Below are positions 1 to 7,343 of a stretch of 16,965 nt of DNA, piece by piece. Position 1 is the stretch's first letter. Every line of letters starts with the position of its first letter. A program made the translations under genes and the position numbers. The notes under the pieces are model-generated. The model was not told the origin of the DNA, did not search any database, and was given only the letters and a program-made list of their open reading frames with translations. Origin of the DNA: an uncultured Clostridia bacterium (GTDB taxonomy: Bacteria > Bacillota > Clostridia > Christensenellales > UBA1242); NCBI GenBank assembly GCA_944376785.1, contig CALWDV010000017.1:1-16965 (forward strand). The letters are read 5' to 3'.

Positions 1-2
1 CT

Positions 3-1172
3 AAATATGCTTTTCGTGATGTGTATTTTTCAATATTAATGGGAATTATTTTAGATTTTATTTTTTCGTTAATAGTAATAAAAATAATAATTAAACATCC
101 ACATTTAACTTTTAAACAACTGTTAACTAAAACGATGGGTAAAACTGTTGCAACAATTATTATGTTTTTGTTATTTGCTTATTTTTTCATTAAGGGTGTG
201 GTTATCATTAAAGAAACACACAATTATTTTAATGAAACATTATTCGAGCACATTAATTGGCTTATGTTTATTATTCCATTATTTGTTTTAATGGCGTATT
301 TAATGATTAAAGATTTTCGAGCTATTGGCAGAAGTTTACAATTTTTTTGCGTGTTAATATTTTTTGCTTTACTGTTTACAATATTAATGCCAATAAGTGA
401 AATTGATTTTTCTAATTTGCTTCCAATTTTTGAAAATGGTGTGGGTGGTGTTTTTAAAGCATTTTTTTATAGTGCCTTTGCGTTTGGTGACTATTTTGTT
501 TTATTTTTGCTTATGGGAAAAGTTGATGTTAAACCAAACACTTCAAAAACCATTATTTCATATTTAATAGTTGCAGATATTATTGTTTTTGCATTTTATG
601 TGGCTTTTGCATGTATATTTGGAAATTTGGGGTTAAACCATTCACAAGCAATTAGTGAGCTTTTAATGTACACAAGCACCCGTACATCAACAGGAACACT
701 TAATTGGTTTAACATAATGATTTGGCTGTTAATTCTATTTTTTGAAATAGGTCTTGTTTTGTCGTGTTCTTCGCAATTAGTAACTGAAATGTTTAATTTT
801 AAAACAAGATATTATTCAATGATGATAATAATTGTTTTGCTTATTGGTGCTGTACTTTACTTATATTTAAGTTTGATTAAGGCAATTAATATTATAACAA
901 GTTTTCCATTTGTTGTTTATGTGATTGCTTTGCAAGTGTTATTGCCAATAATATGCTGGTTATTGTCAAAAACAATAAAAAGTAAAAGTTATATAAACAC
1001 AATAAAAGATATTGTGAAAGCAAATGTTAAATATCAATTAACCAACATTTTGGGCACGGTAACAAATAAAAAGTTTTACACACAAAAACAAACAAACTTG
1101 TTAACACATAAAAACAAAAAGCAAAATTGCAATAACAAAAAAAGGCAAGGTGCAAAATGCTTAACAGATTAA
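3..1172 (+). CDS. GerAB-type spore germinant receptor membrane subunit, 5'-truncated
   Basis: The gene runs off the left edge. The frame is open from base 3, and the GTG at 21 lies inside the conserved stretch after the first membrane helix, so it is an internal Val and not the start. About 40 residues (TM1) are missing; 389 residues are visible. The rest is a series of hydrophobic helices typical of the GerAB / amino-acid-permease-like family (usually ~365 aa, 10 TM), followed by a Lys/Asn/Gln-rich cytoplasmic tail of about 60 residues. In known systems GerAB sits in the spore inner membrane and is the likely germinant-sensing subunit, working with GerAA and GerAC. The next gene starts inside the end of this one (16-base overlap) and is a GerAC homologue, which supports the call. 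GerAA is presumably upstream, outside the window. The tail is longer and more basic than usual. Confidence 0.85.
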   Translation, partial: KYAFRDVYFSILMGIILDFIFSLIVIKIIIKHPHLTFKQLLTKTMGKTVATIIMFLLFAYFFIKGVVIIKETHNYFNETLFEHINWLMFIIPLFVLMAYLMIKDFRAIGRSLQFFCVLIFFALLFTILMPISEIDFSNLLPIFENGVGGVFKAFFYSAFAFGDYFVLFLLMGKVDVKPNTSKTIISYLIVADIIVFAFYVAFACIFGNLGLNHSQAISELLMYTSTRTSTGTLNWFNIMIWLLILFFEIGLVLSCSSQLVTEMFNFKTRYYSMMIIIVLLIGAVLYLYLSLIKAINIITSFPFVVYVIALQVLLPIICWLLSKTIKSKSYINTIKDIVKANVKYQLTNILGTVTNKKFYTQKQTNLLTHKNKKQNCNNKKRQGAKCLTD

Positions 1173-2422
1173 AACGATATAGGTTAGTGTTAATTTTTGG
1201 TTTAATAACAATAATATTAATTCCGTTTTCATTAAGCAAACCTGCTGAAACTGAAAATGTTGCTGTGGTTACCAGCATTGGAATTGACAAACTTGAAAAC
1301 GAAATTGAATTAAGTGTTAATGTTGTTGTTCCAAACAACGGAGCAAATGGTGGTTTTGAAGGAACAGTTAAAACATTTAGTTCAAAAGGTGAAAATGTTA
1401 GTTCGGCTTTTTCAAATTTAAGTTTAATTGTTGGAAAGTTGCCAGGACTTGCTCATTGTGATTCAATAATTTTAAACAAAGAGTTGTTTGAAGAAGATGT
1501 TACAAAATATTTAGATTATTTTGTTAGAACTAACAACCTAACAAGCAATGCAGTTGTTATTGTAGCAAAAGAAAAAGCAAAAGATATAATTAAAACAAGT
1601 GCAACACAAAAAGGTATTAGAGCAATCACGTTAAGTGACATATTAACTTTAAACAATGAATTTTCATTAATGAACACTTCCAATGTTGATAAGTTTTATA
1701 TTAACTATTTTTCACCTGCAAAAACTATTATTCTTCCTGTGTTAACAACTGGAAATAGTGATGACTCACAAGAACAAGACAGTCAAAATTCGCAAAGTTC
1801 TTCTAGTTTGCAAAACTCTTCCAACGCACAAAGTGGTGAAAGTGGAAGTTCAAGTGGTAATGGTTCGCCTGAAAAAATTATAAAAAATTTTGGTGATGCT
1901 GTTATTGTTAAACAAGGAAAAATTGTTGAAGAAATTAAAGGTGAAGTTATTGAAGGGTTGAACTTAATTAGCAAAGAAACCAACAGAGGACACATTAAAA
2001 TTGAAGATGTTACAAACGATTTGTTTAAAAATGCCAATTTAAGTTTTGAAATTTTTGATAAAAAAACAAAAGTTAAAGGTTATTTTGTTAATGGTCAACC
2101 AGTTTTTAATTTTAAATTTGACTTAGTTTTAAAATTGGAAGAAGTTAGTATGGAAGGTTTTAAAATTGAAAGTATGCAAATGACTAAAAACTTTATTGAA
2201 GGAGAAATTAAATCAAAAATTAACGAAAAAGTTCAAAAAGAAGTTTCAAGTGTTTTAAATGTGGCAAAACAAAGCAAAAGTGATTTTGTTGGAATTTATA
2301 ATTATTTTCATAAATTTTATAATAATGAATGGAGCAAGTTTTTAAATTCATTAAACAATAAAGATGACTATTTAAATTATATTGTTTTCACATGTAACAT
2401 AAATTTGCAAGGCAAAATTTAA
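1157..2422 (+). CDS. GerAC-type germinant receptor subunit without lipobox cysteine
   Basis: This 421-residue Ger(x)C-family protein overlaps the end of the GerAB-type gene and has AAGGTG 4 bases before its ATG. Residues 8-26 form a hydrophobic export or anchor helix. The conserved N-terminal GerAC stretch follows (VAVVTSIGID, about 36-44), then the mid-domain block AVIVKQGKIV (248-257) with GLNL, and the C-terminal domain with SDFVGIYNYF (375-384). Family members normally end the signal with a lipobox, often followed by Trp, and are lipidated on the outer face of the spore inner membrane. Here the only cysteines are C101 and C413, so lipidation at the N-terminus is not possible. Residues ~199-240 are a Ser/Gln/Asn/Gly-rich linker that is not usual between the domains. 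Its role is inferred from the family: the peripheral subunit of the germinant receptor. It may stay anchored by an uncleaved helix. Confidence 0.85.
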   Translation: MLNRLKRYRLVLIFGLITIILIPFSLSKPAETENVAVVTSIGIDKLENEIELSVNVVVPNNGANGGFEGTVKTFSSKGENVSSAFSNLSLIVGKLPGLAHCDSIILNKELFEEDVTKYLDYFVRTNNLTSNAVVIVAKEKAKDIIKTSATQKGIRAITLSDILTLNNEFSLMNTSNVDKFYINYFSPAKTIILPVLTTGNSDDSQEQDSQNSQSSSSLQNSSNAQSGESGSSSGNGSPEKIIKNFGDAVIVKQGKIVEEIKGEVIEGLNLISKETNRGHIKIEDVTNDLFKNANLSFEIFDKKTKVKGYFVNGQPVFNFKFDLVLKLEEVSMEGFKIESMQMTKNFIEGEIKSKINEKVQKEVSSVLNVAKQSKSDFVGIYNYFHKFYNNEWSKFLNSLNNKDDYLNYIVFTCNINLQGKI

Positions 2423-2447
2423 AAGACAGAGAAATCTGTCTTTTTAT
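2421..2447 (+). terminator. Intrinsic terminator of the ger operon
   Basis: A perfect 10-bp stem (AAAAGACAGA, 2421-2430, with TCTGTCTTTT, 2435-2444) closes on a GAAA tetraloop and runs into a T tract. The left arm starts inside the TAA stop of the GerAC-type gene. Confidence 0.9.
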
Positions 2448-2479
2448 TTGTTTTAAACAAAAATCTTTGGCTATTAAAT

Positions 2480-2508
2480 TTGATATTGTTTTTATATTGT
2501 TTTATAAT
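2480..2508 (+). promoter_or_regulatory. Sigma-A promoter for the ABC transporter
   Basis: TTGATA (2480-2485) and TATAAT (2503-2508) are separated by exactly 17 bases. The predicted start is near 2515, about 27 bases before the ATPase ATG. It lies between the ger terminator and the transporter pair. Confidence 0.8.
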
Positions 2509-2541
2509 AAACTAAAAATAAGGTAGTTAAATGGAGAACTT

Positions 2542-3249
2542 ATGTTAGAAATTAAAAATTTAACAAAAAAATTTGGTGAAAAAATTGCTGTTGATAATTT
2601 ATCTTTAAAAGTTGAAGCTGGTCAAATTTGTGCATTTATTGGGCATAATGGGGCAGGAAAAACAACAACATTAAAAGCCATTGCTGGAATAATTGAATTT
2701 GACGAAGGTGAAATTTTTGTTGATGGAATTAATATTCAAAAAAACTCAATGGAAGCAAAAAAGGTTTTGGCATATTTGCCTGACAACCCTGATTTGTATG
2801 AACATTTAAAGGGAATTGACTATTTAAACTTTATTGCAGATGTTTTTAAAGTTGACAAAGAAACACGAAAGAAAAACATTGAAGAATATGCAAAACGTTT
2901 GCAAATTTACAACGATTTAAAATTGCCAATTTCAAGTTATTCTCACGGTATGAAACAAAAACTAGCATTAGTTTCGGCATTAATACACAAACCAAAATTG
3001 TTGCTTTTAGATGAACCTTTTGTTGGTTTGGATCCAATTAGTAGCCACGAGTTAAAAGAAATTATGAATGAATTTGTTAAAAATGGTGGTGCAATTTTTT
3101 ATTCCACTCACGTTTTAGAAGTTGCAGAAAAAATTTGCACTCACGTTGCCATTATTAAACAAGGAAAACTAGTGGCAAATGGCGAAATGAAAAAGGTTAG
3201 AGGGCTTAAAAGTTTAGAAAGTTTGTTTTTGGAGTTAGAAAATGAATAA
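2542..3249 (+). CDS. ABC transporter ATP-binding protein (ABC-2/EcsA-like)
   Basis: This 235-residue soluble ATPase drives the permease encoded next. It has all the working parts: Walker A GHNGAGKTT (34-42), a D/P-containing Q-loop segment LPDNPDLYEHL, the signature SHGMKQ beginning at S134, Walker B LLLDEP (D157, E158) and the switch histidine H190 in STHVLE. The length is that of a single-domain exporter ATPase. GGAG lies 5 bases before the ATG, under a consensus promoter. Its last codons overlap the permease start by 8 bases, so the two are translationally coupled. The sequence resembles ATPases paired with large ABC-2 permeases (the EcsA-like group). The substrate cannot be read from sequence, and no immunity or two-component genes lie beside it to suggest an antibiotic role. 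Confidence 0.93.
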   Translation: MLEIKNLTKKFGEKIAVDNLSLKVEAGQICAFIGHNGAGKTTTLKAIAGIIEFDEGEIFVDGINIQKNSMEAKKVLAYLPDNPDLYEHLKGIDYLNFIADVFKVDKETRKKNIEEYAKRLQIYNDLKLPISSYSHGMKQKLALVSALIHKPKLLLLDEPFVGLDPISSHELKEIMNEFVKNGGAIFYSTHVLEVAEKICTHVAIIKQGKLVANGEMKKVRGLKSLESLFLELENE

Positions 3250-4873
3250 TTTATTAACACTAACTAAAATTTACATAAAACAAATTTTTGGCAGATATTT
3301 GTATGGTGAAAAAGCTAAAAAACGTGGTTTGTATAAAACAGTTTTATTAATTTTGGCACTTACTGCATTAATTGAATATTCCATTGCAAGTATGATTTAT
3401 ATGTTTGCACTACAATTAAAAGAAATAAAACTTCAACAATTTGTGTTAATTTATGGATTAATAATTTCGGCATTGTTCAGTATTTTTATTGTTTCCTATG
3501 AAATACCATCACATTTTTATAAGGCAAAAGATTATGAAAATTTGGCAAGTTTGCCAATTCAAAATTGGGTGGTTGTTAGTGCAAAATTTTTAAGTGGATT
3601 TTTAACTGCATTAATTTATAGTTTAATGTTTAGTTTGCCAACCTATGTTATTTATTTTATATTTAATTCGGTAACTGTGGGTGGAATAATTTATGCACTA
3701 ATTTCGTTAATTTTTGTGCCAATGTTTGTTATGTTTATTAGTTGCATAATTGGTTTTATAATTAACTATTTTAGTTCAAAATTTAAAAGTAAAAGCATTG
3801 TTAACACCATTTTAATGTTTGTGTTTTTGGGTGCAATAATGGCATTTTCATTCACATCTAGTGCTGGTGTTTTAACAAACTTGTTTTCAAGTGGAGAATG
3901 TCCACTAACAATAAAAATTATTACACCATACATTTATTTTATTTTTAATGCAATTTACCTTAACAGTTTTGTTTACTTTTTGTTTTTTATTTTAATTAAT
4001 TTGGCATATTTGTCACTATCAATTTTAATTGTTAGTTTAACCTATAAAAAAATTAATTCAAATATGTTAATTTCAAAATCAAAAGTTTCTAATAAGCCAT
4101 TAAATTACGAGCCAAAATCGCAATTAAAAACTTTGTTCAATAAAGAAGCAAAAGGATTTTTTGGCAGTTCAATGTGGACTTTAAATGGCTTAGTTGGACC
4201 AATTATGACCATTGTGTTTGCCATAATGTTTGGAGTGTTATTATTAGAAAGTGTTGAACAATTAAAAATGGCTTCAAGTGATGATTTTACAATTTCAATA
4301 ACAACTTCAATGTTTAAAATTATGTATTTAGGATTTACTTCGGTTATGGTGGGAACAAGTGTTTCAACTTGCACCACAATTTCAATGGAAGGCAAAAAAT
4401 TTGCCATTTTAAAACAACTGCCACTTTCTTTTAAACAAATTGCAACTGCAAAAATTTTGTTTAGTTGTGCAATAACATTGCCATTTGTGTTTATTGGTAA
4501 TATAATTTTTGCTTGTTTCATTCCGTTTGATGCGTTGTTTTTGTTAATAAGTTTCATATTGCCAATTATCTCTGTGCTAACATTTAGTGTTTTAGGGTTG
4601 GTTATAAATTTAAAATATCCAAAATTAAATTGGAACAATGAAGCCGAAGCAGTTAAACAAAGTTTAAGTTTGTTTGTTAGTATGTTTAGCGATATGGGAA
4701 TTGGTGCAATTCCACTAGTGATATATTTTGCATTATATGAAACTTTGTTTGCAACTTTGCCACTAATTTTAACATCATTAATTTTTATTGTTTGGTTTTT
4801 AATTTGGTTAATAGTTTCTTTAATACTACTAAAAAACAAAGGCGAAAAACTTTATAATAAAATTATTGTTTAA
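3242..4873 (+). CDS. ABC-2-type transporter permease, ~12 membrane segments
   Basis: This 543-residue very hydrophobic protein is encoded directly after, and overlapping, its ATPase. GGAG (3231-3234) precedes the ATG inside the ATPase gene. The N-terminus is a basic amphipathic segment (residues ~10-28) before the first helix. The phrase ENLASLPIQ after the second or third helix is typical of large Firmicutes ABC-2 permeases, in which a cytoplasmic loop meets the ATPase, and a similar ILKQLPLSFKQI lies in the second half near residues 389-400. This suggests two related six-helix halves, each with a coupling helix. A charged linker around residues 275-300 separates the halves. One chain of about 12 helices would serve as the full transmembrane part with an ATPase dimer. 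Its probable role is export of a lipid, peptide or drug; the substrate is unknown. Confidence 0.85.
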   Translation: MNNLLTLTKIYIKQIFGRYLYGEKAKKRGLYKTVLLILALTALIEYSIASMIYMFALQLKEIKLQQFVLIYGLIISALFSIFIVSYEIPSHFYKAKDYENLASLPIQNWVVVSAKFLSGFLTALIYSLMFSLPTYVIYFIFNSVTVGGIIYALISLIFVPMFVMFISCIIGFIINYFSSKFKSKSIVNTILMFVFLGAIMAFSFTSSAGVLTNLFSSGECPLTIKIITPYIYFIFNAIYLNSFVYFLFFILINLAYLSLSILIVSLTYKKINSNMLISKSKVSNKPLNYEPKSQLKTLFNKEAKGFFGSSMWTLNGLVGPIMTIVFAIMFGVLLLESVEQLKMASSDDFTISITTSMFKIMYLGFTSVMVGTSVSTCTTISMEGKKFAILKQLPLSFKQIATAKILFSCAITLPFVFIGNIIFACFIPFDALFLLISFILPIISVLTFSVLGLVINLKYPKLNWNNEAEAVKQSLSLFVSMFSDMGIGAIPLVIYFALYETLFATLPLILTSLIFIVWFLIWLIVSLILLKNKGEKLYNKIIV

Positions 4874-4898
4874 ACAGGAGTCCACTCCTGTTTTTTTT
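4873..4898 (+). terminator. Intrinsic terminator of the ABC transporter operon
   Basis: AACAGGAG (4873-4880) pairs with CTCCTGTT (4885-4892) across a TCCA loop and is followed by a run of T. The left arm begins on the last base of the permease stop codon. Confidence 0.92.
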
Positions 4899-4934
4899 GT
4901 TTTGTTAAAAGTGAAGTTTGAATGTTGGTTTAAT

Positions 4935-4962
4935 TTTTGTTAAATTAATTTTGTTAAATTAA
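4935..4962 (+). repeat. Two tandem copies of a 14-bp AT-rich unit
   Basis: TTTTGTTAAATTAA occurs at 4935-4948 and again, identical and directly adjacent, at 4949-4962. It lies in the 288-base gap before rpsF, over 80 bases upstream of the likely promoter. No function is evident. The rest of the gap up to 5050 is AT-rich with no gene or clear promoter. Confidence 0.8.
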
Positions 4963-5050
4963 TTAAAAAATAAGTTAAAATTTCAAATTGATAACGCATA
5001 ATAAACTTATAACTTTTAAATATAAATATTATTTTTACTTAAATTAACAC

Positions 5051-5079
5051 TTGATTAAACAAAAAGGTTTTGTTATAAT
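5051..5079 (+). promoter_or_regulatory. Extended -10 sigma-A promoter for rpsF-ssb-rpsR
   Basis: TTGATT (5051-5056), a 17-base spacer and TATAAT (5074-5079) are preceded by an extended -10 TG (TGTTATAAT). Predicted start is G5086, which gives a 76-base leader. The first part of that leader can fold as an AT hairpin (5088-5095 with 5099-5106) ahead of the S6:S18 motif. Confidence 0.8.
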
Positions 5080-5111
5080 ACATACGTAATTAATATTATA
5101 TTAATTGCCAA

Positions 5112-5143
5112 CTTGCTTTTTATTAACTAAAAAGCCGAATAAG
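5112..5143 (+). promoter_or_regulatory. S6:S18-binding leader motif (rpsF autoregulation)
   Basis: The leader folds as an outer stem CTTG (5112-5115) with TAAG (5140-5143), an inner stem CTTTTTA (5116-5122) with TAAAAAG (5128-5134), a 5-base loop, and a 3'-side bulge CCGAA (5135-5139). A helix interrupted by a bulge with a conserved CCG is the hallmark of the bacterial rpsF leader that mimics the 16S rRNA site bound by the S6:S18 complex. The Shine-Dalgarno AAGGAGGT (5149-5156) follows within 6 bases, so binding of the complex could block initiation. The fold was assigned by eye. Confidence 0.65.
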
Positions 5144-5161
5144 ACCATAAGGAGGTAATTT

Positions 5162-5449
5162 ATGAACAGATATGAATTGTTAACTATTTTTTCTGCAACT
5201 TTAACAGATGAAGAAAAAGATGCTGTTGTAAAAAAGTACACAGATTTAATAGAAACCAACAATGCAAAACTTGTAGGTGTTAACAAATGGGGTGTTAAAA
5301 AATTAGCATATCCAATTAACTACAAGAAAGATGGCTACTATGTTTTGTTTGAATTTGATGCAGAACCAAGTTTGCCACATCGCATTAACGAACTTATGAA
5401 CATTGATGAAGCTGTTATGCGTAGTTTGTGCTTAAAAAAAGAAGCATAA
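5162..5449 (+). CDS. rpsF: 30S ribosomal protein S6
   Basis: This 95-residue protein is the usual length for S6. It has the family's opening MNRYELLTIF, the central WGVKKLAYPI segment, and DGYYVLFEFDA followed by the helix that ends in VMRSLCLKK. S6 binds S18 and sits on the platform of the 30S subunit. It is preceded by a near-perfect AAGGAGGT and is the first gene of rpsF-ssb-rpsR, an arrangement typical of Firmicutes. The leader carries a probable S6:S18 control element, so excess S6:S18 would repress its own operon. It lacks the Glu-rich C-terminal tail found in some proteobacteria. Confidence 0.98.
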   Translation: MNRYELLTIFSATLTDEEKDAVVKKYTDLIETNNAKLVGVNKWGVKKLAYPINYKKDGYYVLFEFDAEPSLPHRINELMNIDEAVMRSLCLKKEA

Positions 5450-5473
5450 TAAAATAATTGTAAGGATAAAATT

Positions 5474-5872
5474 ATGAATAAAGTTATTTTAATTGGAAAC
5501 TTAACAAAAGACCCAGAAATTTCAACAACAACAAATGGTGTTTCTGTTTGCCGTTTTTCTTTGGCAGTAACTCGTCGTTACACAAACGCTAGTGGCGAAC
5601 GTGAAGCAGATTTTATTAACATTGTTGTTTGGCGCGCTTTGGCAGAAAATTGCCATAAGTTTTTAAGAAAGGGTAGCAAGGCCGCAGTTGTTGGCACACT
5701 ACAAAGCCGTGCATATGATGCAACTGATGGTTCAAAACGTTATGTTACAGAAGTTGTTGCTGATGAAGTTGAATTTATTAGCACAAAAAATGCTGACAAT
5801 GTTGACAGCAAAAAAGATGACGAAGAAGTTACAAAATTAGAACCTATTGATGATAACGATCTTCCATTCTAA
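5474..5872 (+). CDS. ssb: Single-stranded DNA-binding protein
   Basis: This 132-residue SSB has an N-terminal OB fold (residues ~1-105) with MNKVILIGNLTKDPE at the start, then FINIVVW and KGSKAAVVGTLQSR. A short Asp/Lys-rich linker follows, ending in the acidic tip DDNDLPF that docks repair and replication partners. It binds ssDNA as a tetramer. AAGGA lies 7 bases before the ATG. The linker is much shorter than in B. subtilis SsbA (172 aa), so this is a compact SSB. It lies between rpsF and rpsR, 24 bases after each preceding stop, with no terminator or promoter between, so all three are co-transcribed. Arg codons here are mostly CGT, unlike the AGA-rich membrane genes, which fits high expression. 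Confidence 0.98.
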   Translation: MNKVILIGNLTKDPEISTTTNGVSVCRFSLAVTRRYTNASGEREADFINIVVWRALAENCHKFLRKGSKAAVVGTLQSRAYDATDGSKRYVTEVVADEVEFISTKNADNVDSKKDDEEVTKLEPIDDNDLPF

Positions 5873-5896
5873 TGTTAAATTAAAAGGAGTTTAAAA

Positions 5897-6175
5897 ATGG
5901 GCGAAGAAAAATTAGAAAATGTTATGGCTGATGATAAAGCAGTTGCACCTAAACGCTTCAAAAAAACTTCTAGAAAAAAAGTTTGCAATTTTTGCGTAGA
6001 TAAAGTTGAATACATTGATTATAAAGATGTTAATAAACTTCGTAGATATATTACAGAAAAAGGCAAAATTGTTCCTAGAAGACAAACAGGTACATGTGCA
6101 AAACATCAACGTGAATTAACAACAGCTATTAAACGTGCACGTTTTATGGCTTTAATTCCATATGTTGGAGATTAA
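5897..6175 (+). CDS. rpsR: 30S ribosomal protein S18, zinc-ribbon (C+) form
   Basis: This 92-residue S18 has an N-terminal extension of about 25 residues (partly acidic, then basic), then the core with YIDYKDVNKLRRYITEKGKI and the C-terminal KRARFMALIPYV. C30 and C33 (CNFC), C67 and H70 (TCAKH) form a probable zinc site. The metal-binding version of S18 is known from some bacteria, while others have lost it. AAAGGAG lies 8 bases before the ATG. An alternative ATG at codon 10 exists but has no ribosome binding site, so the first ATG is preferred. It is the third gene of the operon and a partner of S6 on the 30S platform and in leader binding. Confidence 0.97.
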   Translation: MGEEKLENVMADDKAVAPKRFKKTSRKKVCNFCVDKVEYIDYKDVNKLRRYITEKGKIVPRRQTGTCAKHQRELTTAIKRARFMALIPYVGD

Positions 6176-6177
6176 TT

Positions 6178-6221
6178 TAAAATACAAAAAACAACCAAAC
6201 TTGGTTGTTTTTTGTATTTTG
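6178..6221. terminator. Bidirectional intrinsic terminator
   Basis: AATACAAAAAACAACCAA (6181-6198) is perfectly complementary to 6201-6218 and can be extended by about three more pairs. It has A-rich and T-rich flanks, so it would end transcripts on both strands. It serves rpsR from the left and the minus-strand membrane-protein gene (stop at 6226) from the right. Confidence 0.9.
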
Positions 6222-6225
6222 TTTA

Positions 6226-6447
6226 TTAAACATTAAGTAAACGTAAAATGTGTTTGCTAACAATCATTAAAATTAAGTCGCAAATCCAAATAATATTCCA
6301 TCCTAAAATAAGTCTAAGTAATCCAGCAACAATTTTTCCTTCTGAAAATCTGGTAATGAAACCTAAAATCCAAGAAGTAACAGGTATAATTGCTAAAATT
6401 AAACTAACAATATACCCCAAACCAAAATAATCTGATTTTCTTGCCAT
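6226..6447 (-). CDS. Small two-helix membrane protein, conserved in Firmicutes, function unknown
   Basis: This 73-residue protein begins MARKSDYFGLGYIVSLILAI. It has a first membrane helix (~10-28), a short charged loop with TRFSEGKIVAGLLRL, a second helix (~44-63) and a basic tail (KHILRLL). I recall similar short proteins, with GLGYxVSLILAIIPxTSW and GKIVAG, among Firmicutes without an assigned role. On the minus strand AAGGAG lies just before the ATG (bases 6455-6463), so translation is well supported. It converges on rpsR with a shared terminator, and it diverges from the hydrolase gene at 6601. The 153-base gap between them holds both promoters; a weak minus-strand candidate (TTCACT-N17-TAATAT) is within it. 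An overlapping plus-strand frame has no such support. Confidence 0.8.
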   Translation of the reverse strand: MARKSDYFGLGYIVSLILAIIPVTSWILGFITRFSEGKIVAGLLRLILGWNIIWICDLILMIVSKHILRLLNV

Positions 6448-6565
6448 AAAATTTCTCCTTTTTTTACTTATTAATAATATATTAAACCAAATTTAATTTT
6501 AAGTGAAACATTTTTGACGAAAAATGAATTTTTTAAACAAAAAACAAATTTTTATGGAAATAAAA

Positions 6566-6594
6566 TTTAAAAAAGTTAAAATTTTTGATATTAT
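6566..6594 (+). promoter_or_regulatory. Candidate promoter, possibly leaderless, for the MBL-fold gene
   Basis: TTTAAA (6566-6571), a 17-base spacer and TATTAT (6589-6594) would place +1 exactly on the A of the ATG at 6601. There is no Shine-Dalgarno before this ATG. The -35 match is weak (4/6) in an AT-rich setting. Confidence 0.4.
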
Positions 6595-6600
6595 ATAAAT

Positions 6601-7206
6601 ATGAAAATTAATCAAATTGTTAGTAACACATTATCATCAAATGTTTATGTGTTAACAGAAAAAAATAGTTCAATAATAATTGATGCTGGTTGTTCTTTGA
6701 ATGAAGTTAAAAAAATTGTTAACAACACAAAAGTGGAAGCAATTTTTTTAACACATTTGCACTTTGACCATGTTTTTTATTTGAAAGATTACGTTGAAAA
6801 TTTTAATTGTCCAGTTTATTTGTTCAATAGTTCAAACGTTAATAATAATAATTTCACTTTAAAATATATGGTTGGTAATTTTAGTATGCCACAAAATTGT
6901 TATAAAAATTTAAAGAACATTAATAAAATTAAATTAAACAATTTTGTTATTAATTGTTATCACACTCCGGGGCACAGTTTTGACTCGATGTGTTATTTAA
7001 TTGAAAACAATTTATTTAGTGGCGACACTTTGTTTTGTAACTCAATTGGCAGAACAGATTTGCCAACTTCCAACATAACAGATATGAAAAATAGTTTGGA
7101 GTTTTTAAAAACTTTAAAGTTTAATAATTGTTATAGTGGGCATGGCGAAAAGTCCACATGGCAAGAACAACAAGAAAACATAAATTATTTTTTATTGGAA
7201 ATTTAA
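6601..7206 (+). CDS. Metallo-beta-lactamase-fold hydrolase (glyoxalase II-like)
   Basis: This 201-residue single-domain protein has the full set of metal ligands: H52, H54, D56 and H57 in THLHFDH, H125 in TPGH, D142 in SGDTLF and H181 in SGHG. The stretch SIGRTDLP (148-155) is typical of the YcbL/hydroxyacylglutathione-hydrolase-like subgroup, a two-zinc thioesterase-like fold of about 200-210 residues. The usual helical glyoxalase II C-terminal domain is absent. The substrate is unknown; small-thiol esters such as S-lactoyl adducts are a family-based guess. The middle (residues 65-118) is rich in Asn and Lys and poorly conserved. It appears to be a single-gene unit with its own terminator. 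No ribosome binding site is visible, and the -10-like TATTAT ends 6 bases before the ATG, suggesting leaderless expression. Confidence 0.9.
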   Translation: MKINQIVSNTLSSNVYVLTEKNSSIIIDAGCSLNEVKKIVNNTKVEAIFLTHLHFDHVFYLKDYVENFNCPVYLFNSSNVNNNNFTLKYMVGNFSMPQNCYKNLKNINKIKLNNFVINCYHTPGHSFDSMCYLIENNLFSGDTLFCNSIGRTDLPTSNITDMKNSLEFLKTLKFNNCYSGHGEKSTWQEQQENINYFLLEI

Positions 7207-7230
7207 TGTCATAACAATATGACATTTTTT
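7205..7230 (+). terminator. Intrinsic terminator of the MBL-fold gene
   Basis: AATGTCAT (7205-7212) pairs with ATGACATT (7219-7226) across a 6-base loop, followed by T residues to 7230. The left arm starts inside the TAA stop. Confidence 0.85.
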
Positions 7231-7309
7231 CTATTAAAAATTAATAAACATATAATACTATTTTTTTTAAATATCATTATTAAATTGTGTTTTGTTAAAT
7301 TTAATATTG

Positions 7310-7318
7310 TGTTACAAT
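7310..7318 (+). promoter_or_regulatory. Extended -10 element for the acyltransferase gene
   Basis: TGTTACAAT (7310-7318) matches the extended -10 form seen at other starts in this window. The best -35, TTGTTA at 7292-7297, is only 15 bases away. Predicted +1 is near 7325, about 19 bases before the ATG. A second possible -10, TATAAT, lies at 7251-7256 with a poor -35. Confidence 0.5.
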
Positions 7319-7343
7319 TATAGATGTAATTATTTTAATTTAT

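Noticed and set aside
21..23. GTG as the start of the GerAB-type gene
   Set aside because: The frame is open to the window edge, the codon lies within a conserved family segment, and the first membrane helix would be missing. It is an internal Val.
4105..4839. 244-codon minus-strand ORF
   Set aside because: It is a mirror frame of the permease gene, with no ribosome binding site and no recognisable protein. The plus frame has a clear membrane-protein pattern.
4899..5050. CRISPR or mobile-element remnant suggested by the tandem repeat
   Set aside because: There are only two adjacent copies with no spacers, no terminal inverted repeats and no transposase fragment.
6248..6430. 60-codon plus-strand ORF opposite the small membrane protein
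   Set aside because: The minus frame has AAGGAG, a two-helix protein and a matching terminator. The plus frame has none of these.
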